DNA from: an uncultured Bacilli bacterium
GTDB lineage: Bacteria; Bacillota_I; Bacilli_A; RF39; UBA660
Reading direction: 5' to 3'
Length of the DNA stretch: 64,000 nucleotides
Assembly: GCA_958413985.1 (NCBI GenBank)
Contig: CATYVZ010000006.1
Coordinates: 26,326-90,325 of the forward strand
In this document: positions 9,985 through 18,669 of the stretch, one piece after another
Numbering within the stretch: the first letter of the stretch is position 1
Layout of the letters: each line of letters starts with the position of its first letter
Notes under the pieces: model-generated
What the model saw: only the letters and a program-made list of their open reading frames with translations
Told to the model about the DNA's origin: nothing
Database searches by the model: none
Position numbers and translations under genes: made by a program

Positions 9985-10721
9985 TTGTTCACACCATCCT
10001 TTAAATACGCTATCGATATATTGTCAGTTCCCCCGCGATTATTACATTTGACAACTAATTTTTTTAACCTTTCATCTAACGAAACATCTTCGTCTAATAA
10101 AACTTTTGCAATCTGTTCATCATCTAACATGTTAGTTAAACCATCGCTACATAATAAGATTCCATCGACATCTCTTTCGACATCAAAAATATCCATCTCG
10201 ACAGTATTGGTAGCTCCTAAAGCTCTCATTAAAACATTCTTTCGTGGGTGTTCTTTCGCTTCGTCCAAAGTCAATTCACCAGATTTAACTAAAAGACTTA
10301 CCAAAGTATGATCTGTTGTGATTTTGTGTAATTTATTTTTTCTTAAAACATAACCAGAAGAATCACCAATGTTGCCAAATAAAAGAAAATCTTTAGTTAA
10401 AATTGCCAAGACGATCGTTGTCCCCATACCTGAACTTTCTTTATGTTCACTAGTATATTTATATAATAAGACATTAGCCTCGCTAACTATTTCTTTAATA
10501 AAACTAATAGCATCCTCTTTGGTTCCAACTGAACTAATAGAACCGAAACGTTTACCGATATGCGAAATTGCAATCGAAGAAGCAATTTCACCACCACAAT
10601 GGCCACCCATACCATCGGCAACCGCTAGTAAAATTTCACCCATTTGGTTTTCTTTGATAATAACACTATCTTCGTTATGATCTCTAACTTTACCAGGATC
10701 AGTCAAATATGCATATTCCAT
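9981..10721 (-). CDS. prpC: PP2C-type Ser/Thr phosphatase
   Basis: Removes phosphate from substrates of the neighbouring PrkC. The 246-residue PPM fold shows RDHNEDS (residues 13-19), VADGMGGHCGGE (about 34-45), GDSSGYVLR, LLCSDGLTNML and GGTDNISIAYL, which carry the Asp residues that bind the two metals. Length is normal. Located between rlmN and prkC, the order conserved across Bacilli. Start ATG, 2 bases after the rlmN stop. Confidence 0.94.
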   Translation of the reverse strand: MEYAYLTDPGKVRDHNEDSVIIKENQMGEILLAVADGMGGHCGGEIASSIAISHIGKRFGSISSVGTKEDAISFIKEIVSEANVLLYKYTSEHKESSGMGTTIVLAILTKDFLLFGNIGDSSGYVLRKNKLHKITTDHTLVSLLVKSGELTLDEAKEHPRKNVLMRALGATNTVEMDIFDVERDVDGILLCSDGLTNMLDDEQIAKVLLDEDVSLDERLKKLVVKCNNRGGTDNISIAYLKDGVNK

Positions 10722-10723
10722 CG

Positions 10724-11743
10724 TTATTCCTCCCTATGATTAGCGCGCAGTTGTCCACATGCAGCGCTGACATTTTTACCAAATTCTTTTCTTATCGTCA
10801 CATTGATTTTATTTTGCTTTAAAACATCAAAAAATTTTAAAATCGTTTTTTGAACACTTTTTTTTAAATTAATATAACTTGTTTCATTATACGGAATCAA
10901 ATTAACATAACAATTCATTCCCTTTAAAAGATCAACTAATTCTAAAGCATTTTCTAATTTATCATTAACACCATCTAATAAAATATATTCAAACGTAACT
11001 CGTCTATTAGTCACTTTAATATATTCCTTTAAAACTTTAATTAATTGGTCTAATTTATATACTTTGTTAATTGGCATTATCTCGCTTCTTAATTTATCGT
11101 TAGAAGCATGAAGACTAATCGCTAAATTAACTTGTTTGCCATCTTTAATAAACTGTCTTATCTTAGGAACTAATCCACAAGTAGAAACAGTAATATGGCG
11201 ACTTCCTAAAGCAATTCCTTTAGGATGATTGATAATATTGATAAATTTAATAACATTATCATAATTATCAAAAGGTTCACCGATACCCATTAAAACTAGA
11301 TGTGTAATCCGACAGTTTAAATCTTTTTCGATTGCTAAAAGTTGCAAAACCATTTCGCTAGTTTCTAGATTACGAACTTTTTTTAGTCTTCCACTTTCAC
11401 AAAATTTACAACCCATATTACAACCAACTTGAGTTGAAATACATAAACTAAGACCATAGTCATGTCTCATCAAAACGGCCTCTATTTTGTTGCCATCTTC
11501 TAGTTTAAATAAATACTTACAAACATCTACATCGTTTTGTTTGACGACAATTTTTAAATCACTAATAACAAAATCATTTTTTAAAGATGCAATTATATCT
11601 TTTCTAAGGTTAGTCATTTCTTCAAAAGATGTAACTCTTTTACGATATAACCATTCAAATACTTGAGTTGCCTTAAATTTTTTTTCGCCTTTTTCTAAAA
11701 AATATTGTTCTAATTGTTCTATTGAATAATCATATATATTCAT
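10724..11743 (-). CDS. rlmN: 23S rRNA (adenine-2503-C2)-methyltransferase RlmN
   Basis: Radical-SAM enzyme that methylates A2503 of 23S rRNA and A37 of some tRNAs. The Fe-S site is CNMGCKFCESG (CxxxCxxC, about residues 107-117). MGIGEPFDNYDNV, LAISLHASND and the C-terminal NVSAACGQL with its catalytic Cys are also present. I prefer ATG at 11743 to the upstream GTG at 11749 because AGGGTG then has normal spacing. Length 339 residues is typical. First gene of the rlmN-prpC-prkC-rsgA-rpe run. Confidence 0.95.
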   Translation of the reverse strand: MNIYDYSIEQLEQYFLEKGEKKFKATQVFEWLYRKRVTSFEEMTNLRKDIIASLKNDFVISDLKIVVKQNDVDVCKYLFKLEDGNKIEAVLMRHDYGLSLCISTQVGCNMGCKFCESGRLKKVRNLETSEMVLQLLAIEKDLNCRITHLVLMGIGEPFDNYDNVIKFINIINHPKGIALGSRHITVSTCGLVPKIRQFIKDGKQVNLAISLHASNDKLRSEIMPINKVYKLDQLIKVLKEYIKVTNRRVTFEYILLDGVNDKLENALELVDLLKGMNCYVNLIPYNETSYINLKKSVQKTILKFFDVLKQNKINVTIRKEFGKNVSAACGQLRANHREE

Positions 11744-11804
11744 AATCACACCCTAATAATATTATATCATAAATTGCTTTTTTTTTAAATTAATATACGA
11801 TAAG

Positions 11805-11826
11805 AAAAAACTACTGTCAAGTAGTT
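11805..11826 (-). terminator. Rho-independent terminator of the small XRE gene
   Basis: Minus strand AACTAC-TTGACA-GTAGTT followed by a short T run, just past the stop at 11845. Confidence 0.5.
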
Positions 11827-11844
11827 GTAATAAGTATTTATCTT

Positions 11845-12063
11845 TTATTTTAAATTTTTAATTTCATCTAAAAAAATTTTATCTGGTTTGGTTTTAAATA
11901 TTTTAGCAATTTTGAAAGCCATACTGTATTTTAAAGTTCTTTGTCCATTTTCTATTTGCCAATAATAACATTTACTAATATTTAACTTATCAGCCATCTT
12001 TTGATAAGTAAGCCCTTCTTTTTTTCGCAATTCCTGCAATTTTTTAAAACATGTTTCAGTCAT
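11845..12063 (-). CDS. Small XRE-family DNA-binding protein
   Basis: A 72-residue protein that is almost entirely a helix-turn-helix of the Cro/C1 type. LRKKEGLTYQKMADKLNISKCYYWQIENG spans helices 1-4, with the recognition helix around ISKCYYWQIEN. No effector or partner domain is present. It is divergent to a second XRE gene at 12179. Two such regulators back to back resemble the switch region of an integrated element, but no phage or conjugation genes adjoin. The target is unknown. Confidence 0.75.
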   Translation of the reverse strand: MTETCFKKLQELRKKEGLTYQKMADKLNISKCYYWQIENGQRTLKYSMAFKIAKIFKTKPDKIFLDEIKNLK

Positions 12064-12178
12064 AAATTAATCCCTTTCTTTTTTTATTTTAACATATTTT
12101 TAACACAAAGTACATATATTAAATGTAGTTGTTTTCTATTTGTTTATGAGAAGATTTATTTGAATGACAGGTGATTTT

Positions 12179-12418
12179 ATGAAAATCGATAAAGATGATA
12201 ACAAATACATATATGTAATTGTCGGTAAGAACATTAAAAGAATTAGAAAATCAAAAGGTTTAACGCAAGTACAACTAGCTGATTTAGTTAAATATAACGA
12301 AGGAACGATCGCTAATATTGAAAACGACAGTTATCAGACTTTTAGTCTTGAATTTGTCTATGTTGTATCTAAAGAACTTAAAGTTCCTATCGAAGAATTC
12401 TTTAAAGATATTGATTAA
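12179..12418 (+). CDS. Small XRE-family transcriptional regulator
   Basis: A 79-residue Cro/C1-type helix-turn-helix protein (IRKSKGLTQVQLADLVKYNEGTIANIEND spans the HTH), ending in KVPIEEFFKDID, the common C-terminal signature of single-domain XRE proteins. I use the ATG at 12179 because AGGTG lies 5 bases upstream, whereas the ATG at 12164 has no site. It is read from the strand opposite to nearly all neighbours. Function beyond DNA binding is unknown. Confidence 0.78.
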   Translation: MKIDKDDNKYIYVIVGKNIKRIRKSKGLTQVQLADLVKYNEGTIANIENDSYQTFSLEFVYVVSKELKVPIEEFFKDID

Positions 12419-12446
12419 CAATCTTTCTTAATTCTTACAGAACAAA

Positions 12447-12472
12447 AATATGCTTTCAAATTAGCATATTTT
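12447..12472. terminator. Bidirectional terminator between the XRE gene and thrS
   Basis: AAATATGC-(10)-GCATATTT followed by T on the plus strand and, read the other way, flanked by A. It can serve both converging genes. Confidence 0.65.
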
Positions 12473-12479
12473 TTAATTG

Positions 12480-14222
12480 TTATAAAATATTGGTCTTATT
12501 TTTTATTTCTTCTTTTAGTTTATCGATAAACTCAAGTCTACTAATAGTGATAGTTTCCTCACTACCTATATGACGATAACTTATTAAATTATCATCAACT
12601 TCTTTTTGTCCTAACACCAAAGTATATGGATACTTGTTAATAACACTTTCTCTCATTCGATAACCGACCTTTTCTTCGCGATTATCTAGTTCTACTCTGA
12701 CACCATTGCTAAACAATTCATCGTAAATTTCCCTAGCATATTTTAAATGATGTTCATTATTAACTGGAATAATGTTAACTTGAACTGGCGCTAACCAAGT
12801 TGGAAATGCTCCCGCATAATGTTCAGTAATGATACCAATGAATCTTTCGATCGAACCAAAGATAACGCGATGGAGCATGATCGGTCTTTTTTTACTTCCA
12901 TCACTAGCAACATAGGTTAAATCAAATCGTTCAGGTAGATTCATATCTAATTGAATCGTACCACATTGCCAAACTCTTCCTAATGAATCTTTGACATGAA
13001 AATCTAATTTAGGGCCATAGAAAGCGCCATCTCCCTGATTGATTTTGCATTCTTTACCTGTTTTCTTGCAAGCTTCTAACAAAGTTTTTTCAGATTTGTC
13101 CCAAACCTCAATACTGCCGATATATTTACTAGGACGAGTCGATAATTCGATCGTATAAGATAAATTAAATATCGAATAGATGCGATCGATAAAATTGATT
13201 AATTTAATTATTTCTGATTCGATCTGTTCTTCCGTCATAAAAATATGGGCATCATCTTGCGTAAAAGTTCTTACGCGAAATAGTCCATTTAAAGCCCCGC
13301 TTGCTTCGTGGCGATGAACAAGTCCTAATTCACCCATTCTTAAAGGGAGCTCTTTATAGGAATGTAAACCATTTTTATAAACTAACATACCACCTGGACA
13401 ATTCATCGGTTTAATCGCAAATTCTTTTTCATCGATTAAAGAAGTATACATATTTTCTTTGTAATTAGCCCAATGACCAGATACTTCCCATAGATCACGG
13501 TTCAACATAATTGGTGTTTTGATAAATAAATATCCTTCTTTAGTATGTTCTTGATACCAAAAGTCTTCTAACTCTTTTCTTAGAACCATTCCTTTAGGCA
13601 ACCAAAAAGGAAATCCCGGACCATATTCACTAAACATAAATAATCCTAAATCTTTACCTAATTTTTTGTGATCACGTTTTTTAGCTTCTTCTAAATAGTT
13701 TAGATGTTCTTGTAAAGCTTCTTCTGTGTCAAAACAAACGCCATAGATTCTTTGAAGCATTTTATTTTTTGAGTCGCCTTTAAAATAAGCACCACTTACT
13801 TTAAGGAGTTTAAAGTTTTTAAGTAACTTAGTACTTTCGACATGTGGTCCTTTGCAAAGATCGGTAAAATCTCCTTGTGTATAACAAGAAATGACTGTAT
13901 CATCACTCATATTGTTAATTAAGTCGATTTTATATGGATCATTTTTAAACAATTCCAAAGCTTCTTCTTTTTTTAATTCTTCACGATAAATTCGCTTGCC
14001 ATCCTTAGCAAGTTTTTTCATCTCTTTTTCGATTTTTTCTAGGTCTTCTTCTTTAATTACTTCATCACCTAAATCGATATCATAGTAAAAACCTTCTTCG
14101 ATAACCGGACCAACCCAGAATAGAGCTTTAGGATATAAATGTTTAACGGCTTGCGCTAAAAGATGTGCACAACTATGATTTAAAATATTTAATTTTTCAT
14201 CTTCTTTGATATTTTTTAACAT
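12480..14222 (-). CDS. thrS: Threonine-tRNA ligase lacking the N-terminal TGS domain
   Basis: Charges tRNA-Thr. The protein begins directly in the editing (N2) domain: LNHSCAHLLAQAVKHLYP and YTQGDFTDLCKGPHVEST supply the HxxxH and C/H residues. The class II core follows (MLNRDLWEVSGHW, KPMNCPGGMLVYKN, RMGELGLVHRHEASGAL, GAFYGPKLDFHVKD, PIMLHRVIFGSIERFIGIITEH), then the anticodon-binding domain. At 580 residues it misses the ~60-residue TGS domain found in most bacterial ThrRS of ~640. It overlaps the 3' end of the upstream 165-residue gene by 26 bases, so they share the T-box leader. Confidence 0.95.
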   Translation of the reverse strand: MLKNIKEDEKLNILNHSCAHLLAQAVKHLYPKALFWVGPVIEEGFYYDIDLGDEVIKEEDLEKIEKEMKKLAKDGKRIYREELKKEEALELFKNDPYKIDLINNMSDDTVISCYTQGDFTDLCKGPHVESTKLLKNFKLLKVSGAYFKGDSKNKMLQRIYGVCFDTEEALQEHLNYLEEAKKRDHKKLGKDLGLFMFSEYGPGFPFWLPKGMVLRKELEDFWYQEHTKEGYLFIKTPIMLNRDLWEVSGHWANYKENMYTSLIDEKEFAIKPMNCPGGMLVYKNGLHSYKELPLRMGELGLVHRHEASGALNGLFRVRTFTQDDAHIFMTEEQIESEIIKLINFIDRIYSIFNLSYTIELSTRPSKYIGSIEVWDKSEKTLLEACKKTGKECKINQGDGAFYGPKLDFHVKDSLGRVWQCGTIQLDMNLPERFDLTYVASDGSKKRPIMLHRVIFGSIERFIGIITEHYAGAFPTWLAPVQVNIIPVNNEHHLKYAREIYDELFSNGVRVELDNREEKVGYRMRESVINKYPYTLVLGQKEVDDNLISYRHIGSEETITISRLEFIDKLKEEIKNKTNIL

Positions 14223-14694
14223 AATCTTTCCCTCCTAATTCATCTATTTTCGATGATTTGTTAATTTCATCTAAAAGATCGATTGTTAATTCAATTTGTC
14301 TTTTTTCATACAGTAAAACCTGCATTTTACTCCACAAACTGATCAACTTTGACAACTGATCTAAACGAACTTTTTTAAGTATTTTTATCTGTTCATCGAT
14401 CGCTTCTAATTTTTCTAGTTTTCGTAATTCATCGGGATTAACGTAAGGAGCAATATTGTTGTAGCGATCGGTAACTAAAATGATTTTATTTGTCAATATT
14501 AGTTCCCGATTAGTCGAAGCAAACTCATAAGAAACAGTTACGACATAAGGATTGTTAAAACTTTTTAAATCACGATGCGTCAATTTTTGACAATTTATGG
14601 TAATACCGTCATTTAAATAAAAAGTCACAAAATCACTGATACTAATCGTATCTTTTTTTCTATCGAAAATATTTAAAGTTTTTTTGTTTTTCAT
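14197..14694 (-). CDS. Uncharacterised protein in the T-box/thrS operon
   Basis: A 165-residue soluble protein I do not recognise. The first ~90 residues are beta-rich (ISISDFVTFYLNDGITINCQ, YVVTVSYEFASTNREL, ILVTDRYNN). The C-terminal half is strongly helical and charged (LRKLEKLEAIDEQIKILKK, YEKRQIELTIDLLDEINKS), consistent with a coiled coil. It is the first gene after the threonine T-box and overlaps thrS by 26 bases, so it is made when uncharged tRNA-Thr accumulates. Start ATG after GGGAG. No TGS or other synthetase-accessory motif can be seen. Confidence 0.75.
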   Translation of the reverse strand: MKNKKTLNIFDRKKDTISISDFVTFYLNDGITINCQKLTHRDLKSFNNPYVVTVSYEFASTNRELILTNKIILVTDRYNNIAPYVNPDELRKLEKLEAIDEQIKILKKVRLDQLSKLISLWSKMQVLLYEKRQIELTIDLLDEINKSSKIDELGGKDYVKKYQRR

Positions 14695-14711
14695 ATACTA
14701 CTCCCTAAAAA

Positions 14712-14911
14712 CAAAACACTCCTTTAAAACCAAGGAGTGTTTAAACACGGTACCATCCTAATTACGACTTAATTAAAATAACGGCTTTACCCGGAAATCT
14801 CTTTCGAGCTCTACTCATAGGTAGTAATTTTTAAACATCGTTTATTGGTCTTGCACTATCACCAACTCGCTAATAACTAATTTTAAAAACCATGTCCTAA
14901 TCAACGTATTT
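14712..14911 (-). promoter_or_regulatory. T-box leader (tRNA-Thr sensing) of the thrS operon
   Basis: The minus strand shows a GGTG loop motif near 14862-14859, possible threonine codons ACT-ACC at 14825-14820 just before TATGAGTAG, the T-box core GGATGGTACCGTG at 14758-14746, and a terminator hairpin at 14743-14714 (AAACACTCCTT/AAGGAGTGTTT) followed by TTTTG. The T-box family binds uncharged tRNA and switches terminator to antiterminator. The specifier position is my inference. Confidence 0.88.
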
Positions 14912-14917
14912 AATTAT

Positions 14918-14945
14918 ATTCTAACACAAAGATGTGATTTGTCAA
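14918..14945 (-). promoter_or_regulatory. Promoter of the T-box/thrS transcript
   Basis: Minus strand TTGACA (14945-14940), 16-base spacer, TAGAAT (14923-14918). The -35 box overlaps the end of the upstream deacetylase gene. Confidence 0.6.
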
Positions 14946-16165
14946 TAAGTATTTACTTTTAAATTATAATTATTTACCACTTTATCAGCTTGGTCTTGTG
15001 GAACTGTTATAGTGTCTTTATCACCATCTGATATATAACGGTTACCTTCTAATATTTTAAAATTCATCTCGATATCAAATTCTACACCATTGTTATCATA
15101 TGCTCTGATCCTTTTAAGGAAAGTTGGATCGAATTTTGAACTAAATGGCGAATAATCGGCTTCCCAACCAACTCTTAAAGTAGAGATGGTTTGATAGGTC
15201 TTATCATTATAGCTTCCATTTAAAATAGCACTGAAATTACTGTGATCTTTATCGTATGGTGAGCCAAAAGGAAGAGCGACAATATTGACATATTTATTAG
15301 GAATGTATTTATCTAAAAGGTTATAAACGCTACCGATTTCATAAACGGCTTTTTCTTTTGAAATGGTCGTAAAATCAGCATGAGAATAGCTATGATTACC
15401 AATATCATAACCATTGTCGACTAACCAATTTAATATTTTTTCATTATATTGACTCTGTTGGAACAAGCCACCGTTTACAAAAAACGTTGCCGTCACATTG
15501 AAATCTGGATATTTCTTCTTAAATTGTTCTAAAACGCCAACCGCAGAATTAGGATCGATAATAATATTACCTTCTTCGTCTAATCCTGTTACTTTAATGT
15601 TGTTTTCTAAGCCATCGTCAAAAGTTAAAATAATTGGACTATATCCTGCTTCGACATCGATAATGCCATTGACATAGTCTTCTAGCCTGATCATTCGATA
15701 GCCACTGTTATAATAAAACTCTAAATCTTTAGCAAATGCGTCTTTGGTTCTTTGATAACCATCTTTATCGACGTTACCTCCAGTATATTCATTGTTGTCA
15801 ATATTGTGAATGCCATGGTACATCATGATTGGAACATTACCTAATTCGTTTACCTTTAATTCTTCATAATTGATACCTAAAGAAACATACACTGTTAAAG
15901 TATCATTTTCTTTTATTTCTGTGTTAACAGCAATACTCTGTTTAAAAATCTTATCCTTTTCGACAATATTGTTTTGTTCTTCTAAAACTAAATTTAATTT
16001 GTGTTTATCAGCAAATTCTTTAGCCTCTAAAGCGGTTTTACCGGTTAGATCGATCATAAGAGTAGCTTCGTGATGCGGAACCAAAAAATAAATTAAGGCA
16101 AATACTATTATTATTAGAATAATTACTGCTAATAAAACACGGTTAACATTTATTTTTCTTTTCAT
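14942..16165 (-). CDS. Membrane-anchored polysaccharide deacetylase with PASTA-like domain
   Basis: An extracellular NodB-fold enzyme, probably acting on peptidoglycan or another N-acetylated glycan. Order (about): basic start, one transmembrane helix (10-30), a PASTA-like domain (35-105, ending TLTVYVSLG), then NodB homology with LTFDDG (metal Asp) and GNHSYSHADF (two metal His). These catalytic residues are intact. I use ATG 16165 because GGTGGTAG precedes it, giving 407 residues instead of 418. It is one of two NodB-like genes in the window, and the other (21044-21889) has lost these residues. Substrate is not known. Confidence 0.85.
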   Translation of the reverse strand: MKRKINVNRVLLAVIILIIIVFALIYFLVPHHEATLMIDLTGKTALEAKEFADKHKLNLVLEEQNNIVEKDKIFKQSIAVNTEIKENDTLTVYVSLGINYEELKVNELGNVPIMMYHGIHNIDNNEYTGGNVDKDGYQRTKDAFAKDLEFYYNSGYRMIRLEDYVNGIIDVEAGYSPIILTFDDGLENNIKVTGLDEEGNIIIDPNSAVGVLEQFKKKYPDFNVTATFFVNGGLFQQSQYNEKILNWLVDNGYDIGNHSYSHADFTTISKEKAVYEIGSVYNLLDKYIPNKYVNIVALPFGSPYDKDHSNFSAILNGSYNDKTYQTISTLRVGWEADYSPFSSKFDPTFLKRIRAYDNNGVEFDIEMNFKILEGNRYISDGDKDTITVPQDQADKVVNNYNLKVNTY

Positions 16166-16236
16166 ACTACCACCAATAGTTATTATACACCCAATCAATA
16201 ATTTTATATATACATAAAATAAAATAGGTGATTAAT

Positions 16237-16407
16237 ATGTTCAGAAGATGGAACCGTGGTACATGGTCGATCTGTTTATGTATCCTCGTTATTATTTTTT
16301 GTTGGCAAGTATTTATAACCTTCTTTATAATCACAAGATTTAATTTGTTTTTATTGTTTCTTTTATGGTTATTTATACTATATATCTTGTTTCGCATAAT
16401 ATGGTGA
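16237..16407 (+). CDS. Small hydrophobic membrane peptide (56 aa)
   Basis: ATG at 16237 follows AGGTGATT at proper spacing and opens 56 codons to TGA at 16405. The product begins MFRRWNRGTWSICLCIL, has an Arg-rich start and two hydrophobic segments (about 12-31 and 35-55), and ends in W. It converges on the ysxE-like gene and overlaps its last 30 bases. No homology is recognised. The good ribosome site on an otherwise empty strand makes it plausible. The larger minus-strand frame across the same bases lacks a start signal. Confidence 0.5.
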   Translation: MFRRWNRGTWSICLCILVIIFCWQVFITFFIITRFNLFLLFLLWLFILYILFRIIW

Positions 16408-17268
16408 AATTAAGCTTTCTGTTTTGAATAAAATATCCATTTCCCGACTAATTTCTCTTGTCATTTCATAGACACTTTTATTAAAATCAAGTTTGTCTGG
16501 TAAAGTAATTAAAATAAACAAAAGCTTTCTTTCATCTTTTTGTAATGGGTAACTTTGTTCATAATGTTTTAAGATTTCTGAAAAATCATAATCTAAAGCA
16601 TGATGTTTATATAAAACATAAAGATCGAAGATCGGAATTCCAATTTTTGATTTATCCCAACTGATCAAATAACTACTATCATTTTTTAAAAAATGACTTA
16701 AATCTAAATTATTATGTAATACTACTACGCGCTGTTTGGTTTTTTCTTTAACTAATTCATACCAATTTTCGACTTCGTAAGAGCAAAAGTTCAAAGCATT
16801 GAAAACACGCGATATATTGCGAGCCAGAAGATATTCGCTTGGGCTCATATAGACATGGGTATCGATAAAGGTTATCATATCACTATAATAACTGTTTAAA
16901 TATTCAATATTATTTTTAATATCTTCATATATTTGCTTATAATCAGCAAAATCAACTTCTTTATAATGTGTAGTCTTATTATGTAACAAACTAACTAAAG
17001 ATATTAGATCTAACATTTTTTGTTCATTTGGATAGTCTAATTCTTCAATATATTCAATAATGTCATAATCTTCATTTTCCTCGTTGACAGTTTTAGGATA
17101 ATAATCAAAACTCCGTGATTTTAAATAGTCGAAAATCTTTTTATCTTTGATATTTTTTTTTACTACAAAACGCCCCATCTGTGTATCAACGATAGTTGCT
17201 TTGCCAGTAGTCGTATAGCGATGGGGTTTTATTTGATATTTTTTTAAAATGTCATTAATTTGCTTCAT
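16378..17268 (-). CDS. ysxE: CotS/YsxE-like spore-coat pseudokinase
   Basis: A 296-residue protein with the fold pattern of the CotS/YutH/YsxE family, which are aminoglycoside-phosphotransferase-like proteins of the spore coat. The N-lobe shows YTTTGKATIVDTQMGRFVVKK. In place of the catalytic HGDLHxxN there is VVLHNNLDLSHFL, and the DFD-like metal site is ISWDKSKIGIPIFDLYVLYK, so phosphotransfer is doubtful. It overlaps the upstream LysM/SpoVID-like gene by 14 bases. In Bacillus subtilis, ysxE directly follows spoVID near lon. The same arrangement here is the main reason for the name. Confidence 0.7.
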   Translation of the reverse strand: MKQINDILKKYQIKPHRYTTTGKATIVDTQMGRFVVKKNIKDKKIFDYLKSRSFDYYPKTVNEENEDYDIIEYIEELDYPNEQKMLDLISLVSLLHNKTTHYKEVDFADYKQIYEDIKNNIEYLNSYYSDMITFIDTHVYMSPSEYLLARNISRVFNALNFCSYEVENWYELVKEKTKQRVVVLHNNLDLSHFLKNDSSYLISWDKSKIGIPIFDLYVLYKHHALDYDFSEILKHYEQSYPLQKDERKLLFILITLPDKLDFNKSVYEMTREISREMDILFKTESLISPYYAKQDI

Positions 17269-17896
17269 AAACTGATGGAATAATTAGTTTATCGCCTATT
17301 TTAATATCACTGATATCATTATATTGTTCCAACATTTCTTTAGTTATATTGTATTTTAAAACAATACTTTCGATCGTATCGCTTTCTTTGACGATACACA
17401 CTTTATAAGTTGCATAAGTTTCATTTGAATCGTCGAAACTCTCGAATAACGACTTGACATCTTCTGTATCTAATCTTGACATATCGGTCTGTTTAGCAAC
17501 TTCTTGTGTCTGTTCGACTGGTTCAACTACTTTCTCAATTTTTTCTTCTTCATATTTAAAAGGTGGTAAGGCTTCTTCTTCTAAATTATCTAAACCAATT
17601 TCAATATTAACACTCAACAGATTATTATTTACTATCTCATAATAAAAATCATCAATATTGATCGTCATATCATCTAATTTGTAACGTCCACCAATTTCGA
17701 TATTAACAGGAATAGTATAATTAAATTCTTCAGTATTGACACTAGTATCGTTTATTTTATAGCTACCACTTACCGTCAAATCACCTTTGATTGTTCTATC
17801 TTCTAAGTTTAATTCATGATCTAAAGCAATGCTGGTGATTTCGGCTACGTTAGTCTTAAAAGCTAGATCCTTCTTTAAAGGTACAATTTTTTTCAT
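17255..17896 (-). CDS. spoVID: SpoVID-like spore coat morphogenetic protein with LysM domain
   Basis: A 213-residue protein. The first ~105 residues are beta-rich and repetitive (LEDRTIKGDLTVSGSYKIND, IPVNIEIGGRYKLDDMTINI, LLSVNIEIGLDNLEEE), as in the N-terminal domain of SpoVID. An acidic linker follows, then a LysM domain at about 165-210 (VCIVKESDTIESIVLKYNIT, IKIGDKLIIPS). SpoVID of B. subtilis (~575 aa) has the same ends with a much longer linker and guides coat encasement. Located upstream of the ysxE-like gene and near lon, as in Bacillus. The start has GGAGGAG upstream. Confidence 0.7.
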   Translation of the reverse strand: MKKIVPLKKDLAFKTNVAEITSIALDHELNLEDRTIKGDLTVSGSYKINDTSVNTEEFNYTIPVNIEIGGRYKLDDMTINIDDFYYEIVNNNLLSVNIEIGLDNLEEEALPPFKYEEEKIEKVVEPVEQTQEVAKQTDMSRLDTEDVKSLFESFDDSNETYATYKVCIVKESDTIESIVLKYNITKEMLEQYNDISDIKIGDKLIIPSVYEAN

Positions 17897-17913
17897 AACA
17901 TCTCCTCCACTAA

Positions 17914-17921
17914 ATTATATG
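17914..17921 (-). promoter_or_regulatory. Sporulation-type -10 candidate upstream of the spoVID-like gene
   Basis: Minus strand CATATAAT, close to the sigma-E -10 consensus CATACAnT. GAATAAA lies 13 bases further upstream. The same octamer precedes the NodB-like gene and spoVIF. A sigma-A TATAAT reading is also possible. Confidence 0.35.
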
Positions 17922-17946
17922 AAAAAAAAGAATTTTTATTCTTTTC

Positions 17947-18669
17947 TTATTTTTTTAAAAGTTTATGGAAATTGTTAGTATTTCTTTGAATGAATTTCTT
18001 TTCAATTGATGTATGATTGGATTTTTTTATTTCATGTTTTTTATTTAAATCAATGATTTTTTTCACTCTTGTTCTGAATGTTTCATTTTCTAATATTTCA
18101 GGATATTCAGATAGTATAGCGTTTAAGCTATTAAAATAATACATATCTATTTTAAATAAATCGATTTCTTCTTCGAAGTCTTTTTCTTTTATAAGATCAG
18201 AATGATAAGTTAATATTATATAATCATTACCCATTGATTCTTCAACGATACCTTTATAATTTTCGTATTCATCTTCATCGATACTGATATCTTTTGTAAT
18301 ATTAAATCTTTTAACAATTTCGCAAAGATAATATTCCTCATCTTCGATTTCTTTAGCGACATTTAAGATGATGATAGCATCATTAAATATCTCGTTAATT
18401 CTACTTTTTTCTTCTAAAGTAAAATTATTGTTTTCCTTAATATATTCTATTATTCGATAAGCTTTATCTTTAACTTTTGGAGTTAAAAACTTAGCTTCAG
18501 CTACAAAAGTTTTTAAATAGCTGACAAATTCTATGGCAAAATTAATATTCAAGATACTATTATCATATACATGCTCTTTAATTATTTTTTCAAAAATATA
18601 ATCATTATGAAGAACAAATTGAATAAATTTAACTTGAATATAGTCATCTAGATTATTATCGTTTGTCAT
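17947..18669 (-). CDS. Uncharacterised helical protein downstream of lon
   Basis: A 240-residue, strongly charged, predicted all-helical soluble protein with no signal peptide or membrane segment (for example NEIFNDAIIILNVAKEIEDEEYYL and VKKIIDLNKKHEIKK). I do not recognise a family. It overlaps lon by 14 bases and has its own GAGGTG site, so it is in the lon operon. The lon-associated position hints at a role in protein quality control or sporulation, but that is only context. Confidence 0.75.
   Translation of the reverse strand: MTNDNNLDDYIQVKFIQFVLHNDYIFEKIIKEHVYDNSILNINFAIEFVSYLKTFVAEAKFLTPKVKDKAYRIIEYIKENNNFTLEEKSRINEIFNDAIIILNVAKEIEDEEYYLCEIVKRFNITKDISIDEDEYENYKGIVEESMGNDYIILTYHSDLIKEKDFEEEIDLFKIDMYYFNSLNAILSEYPEILENETFRTRVKKIIDLNKKHEIKKSNHTSIEKKFIQRNTNNFHKLLKK

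Noticed and set aside
11845..12418. Divergent XRE genes as a prophage switch
   Set aside because: No integrase, replication or structural phage genes adjoin. Core genes sit on both sides.
16167..16397. 76-codon minus-strand frame next to the deacetylase
   Set aside because: No ribosome site, low-complexity basic product, and it lies opposite the better supported 56-aa plus-strand frame.
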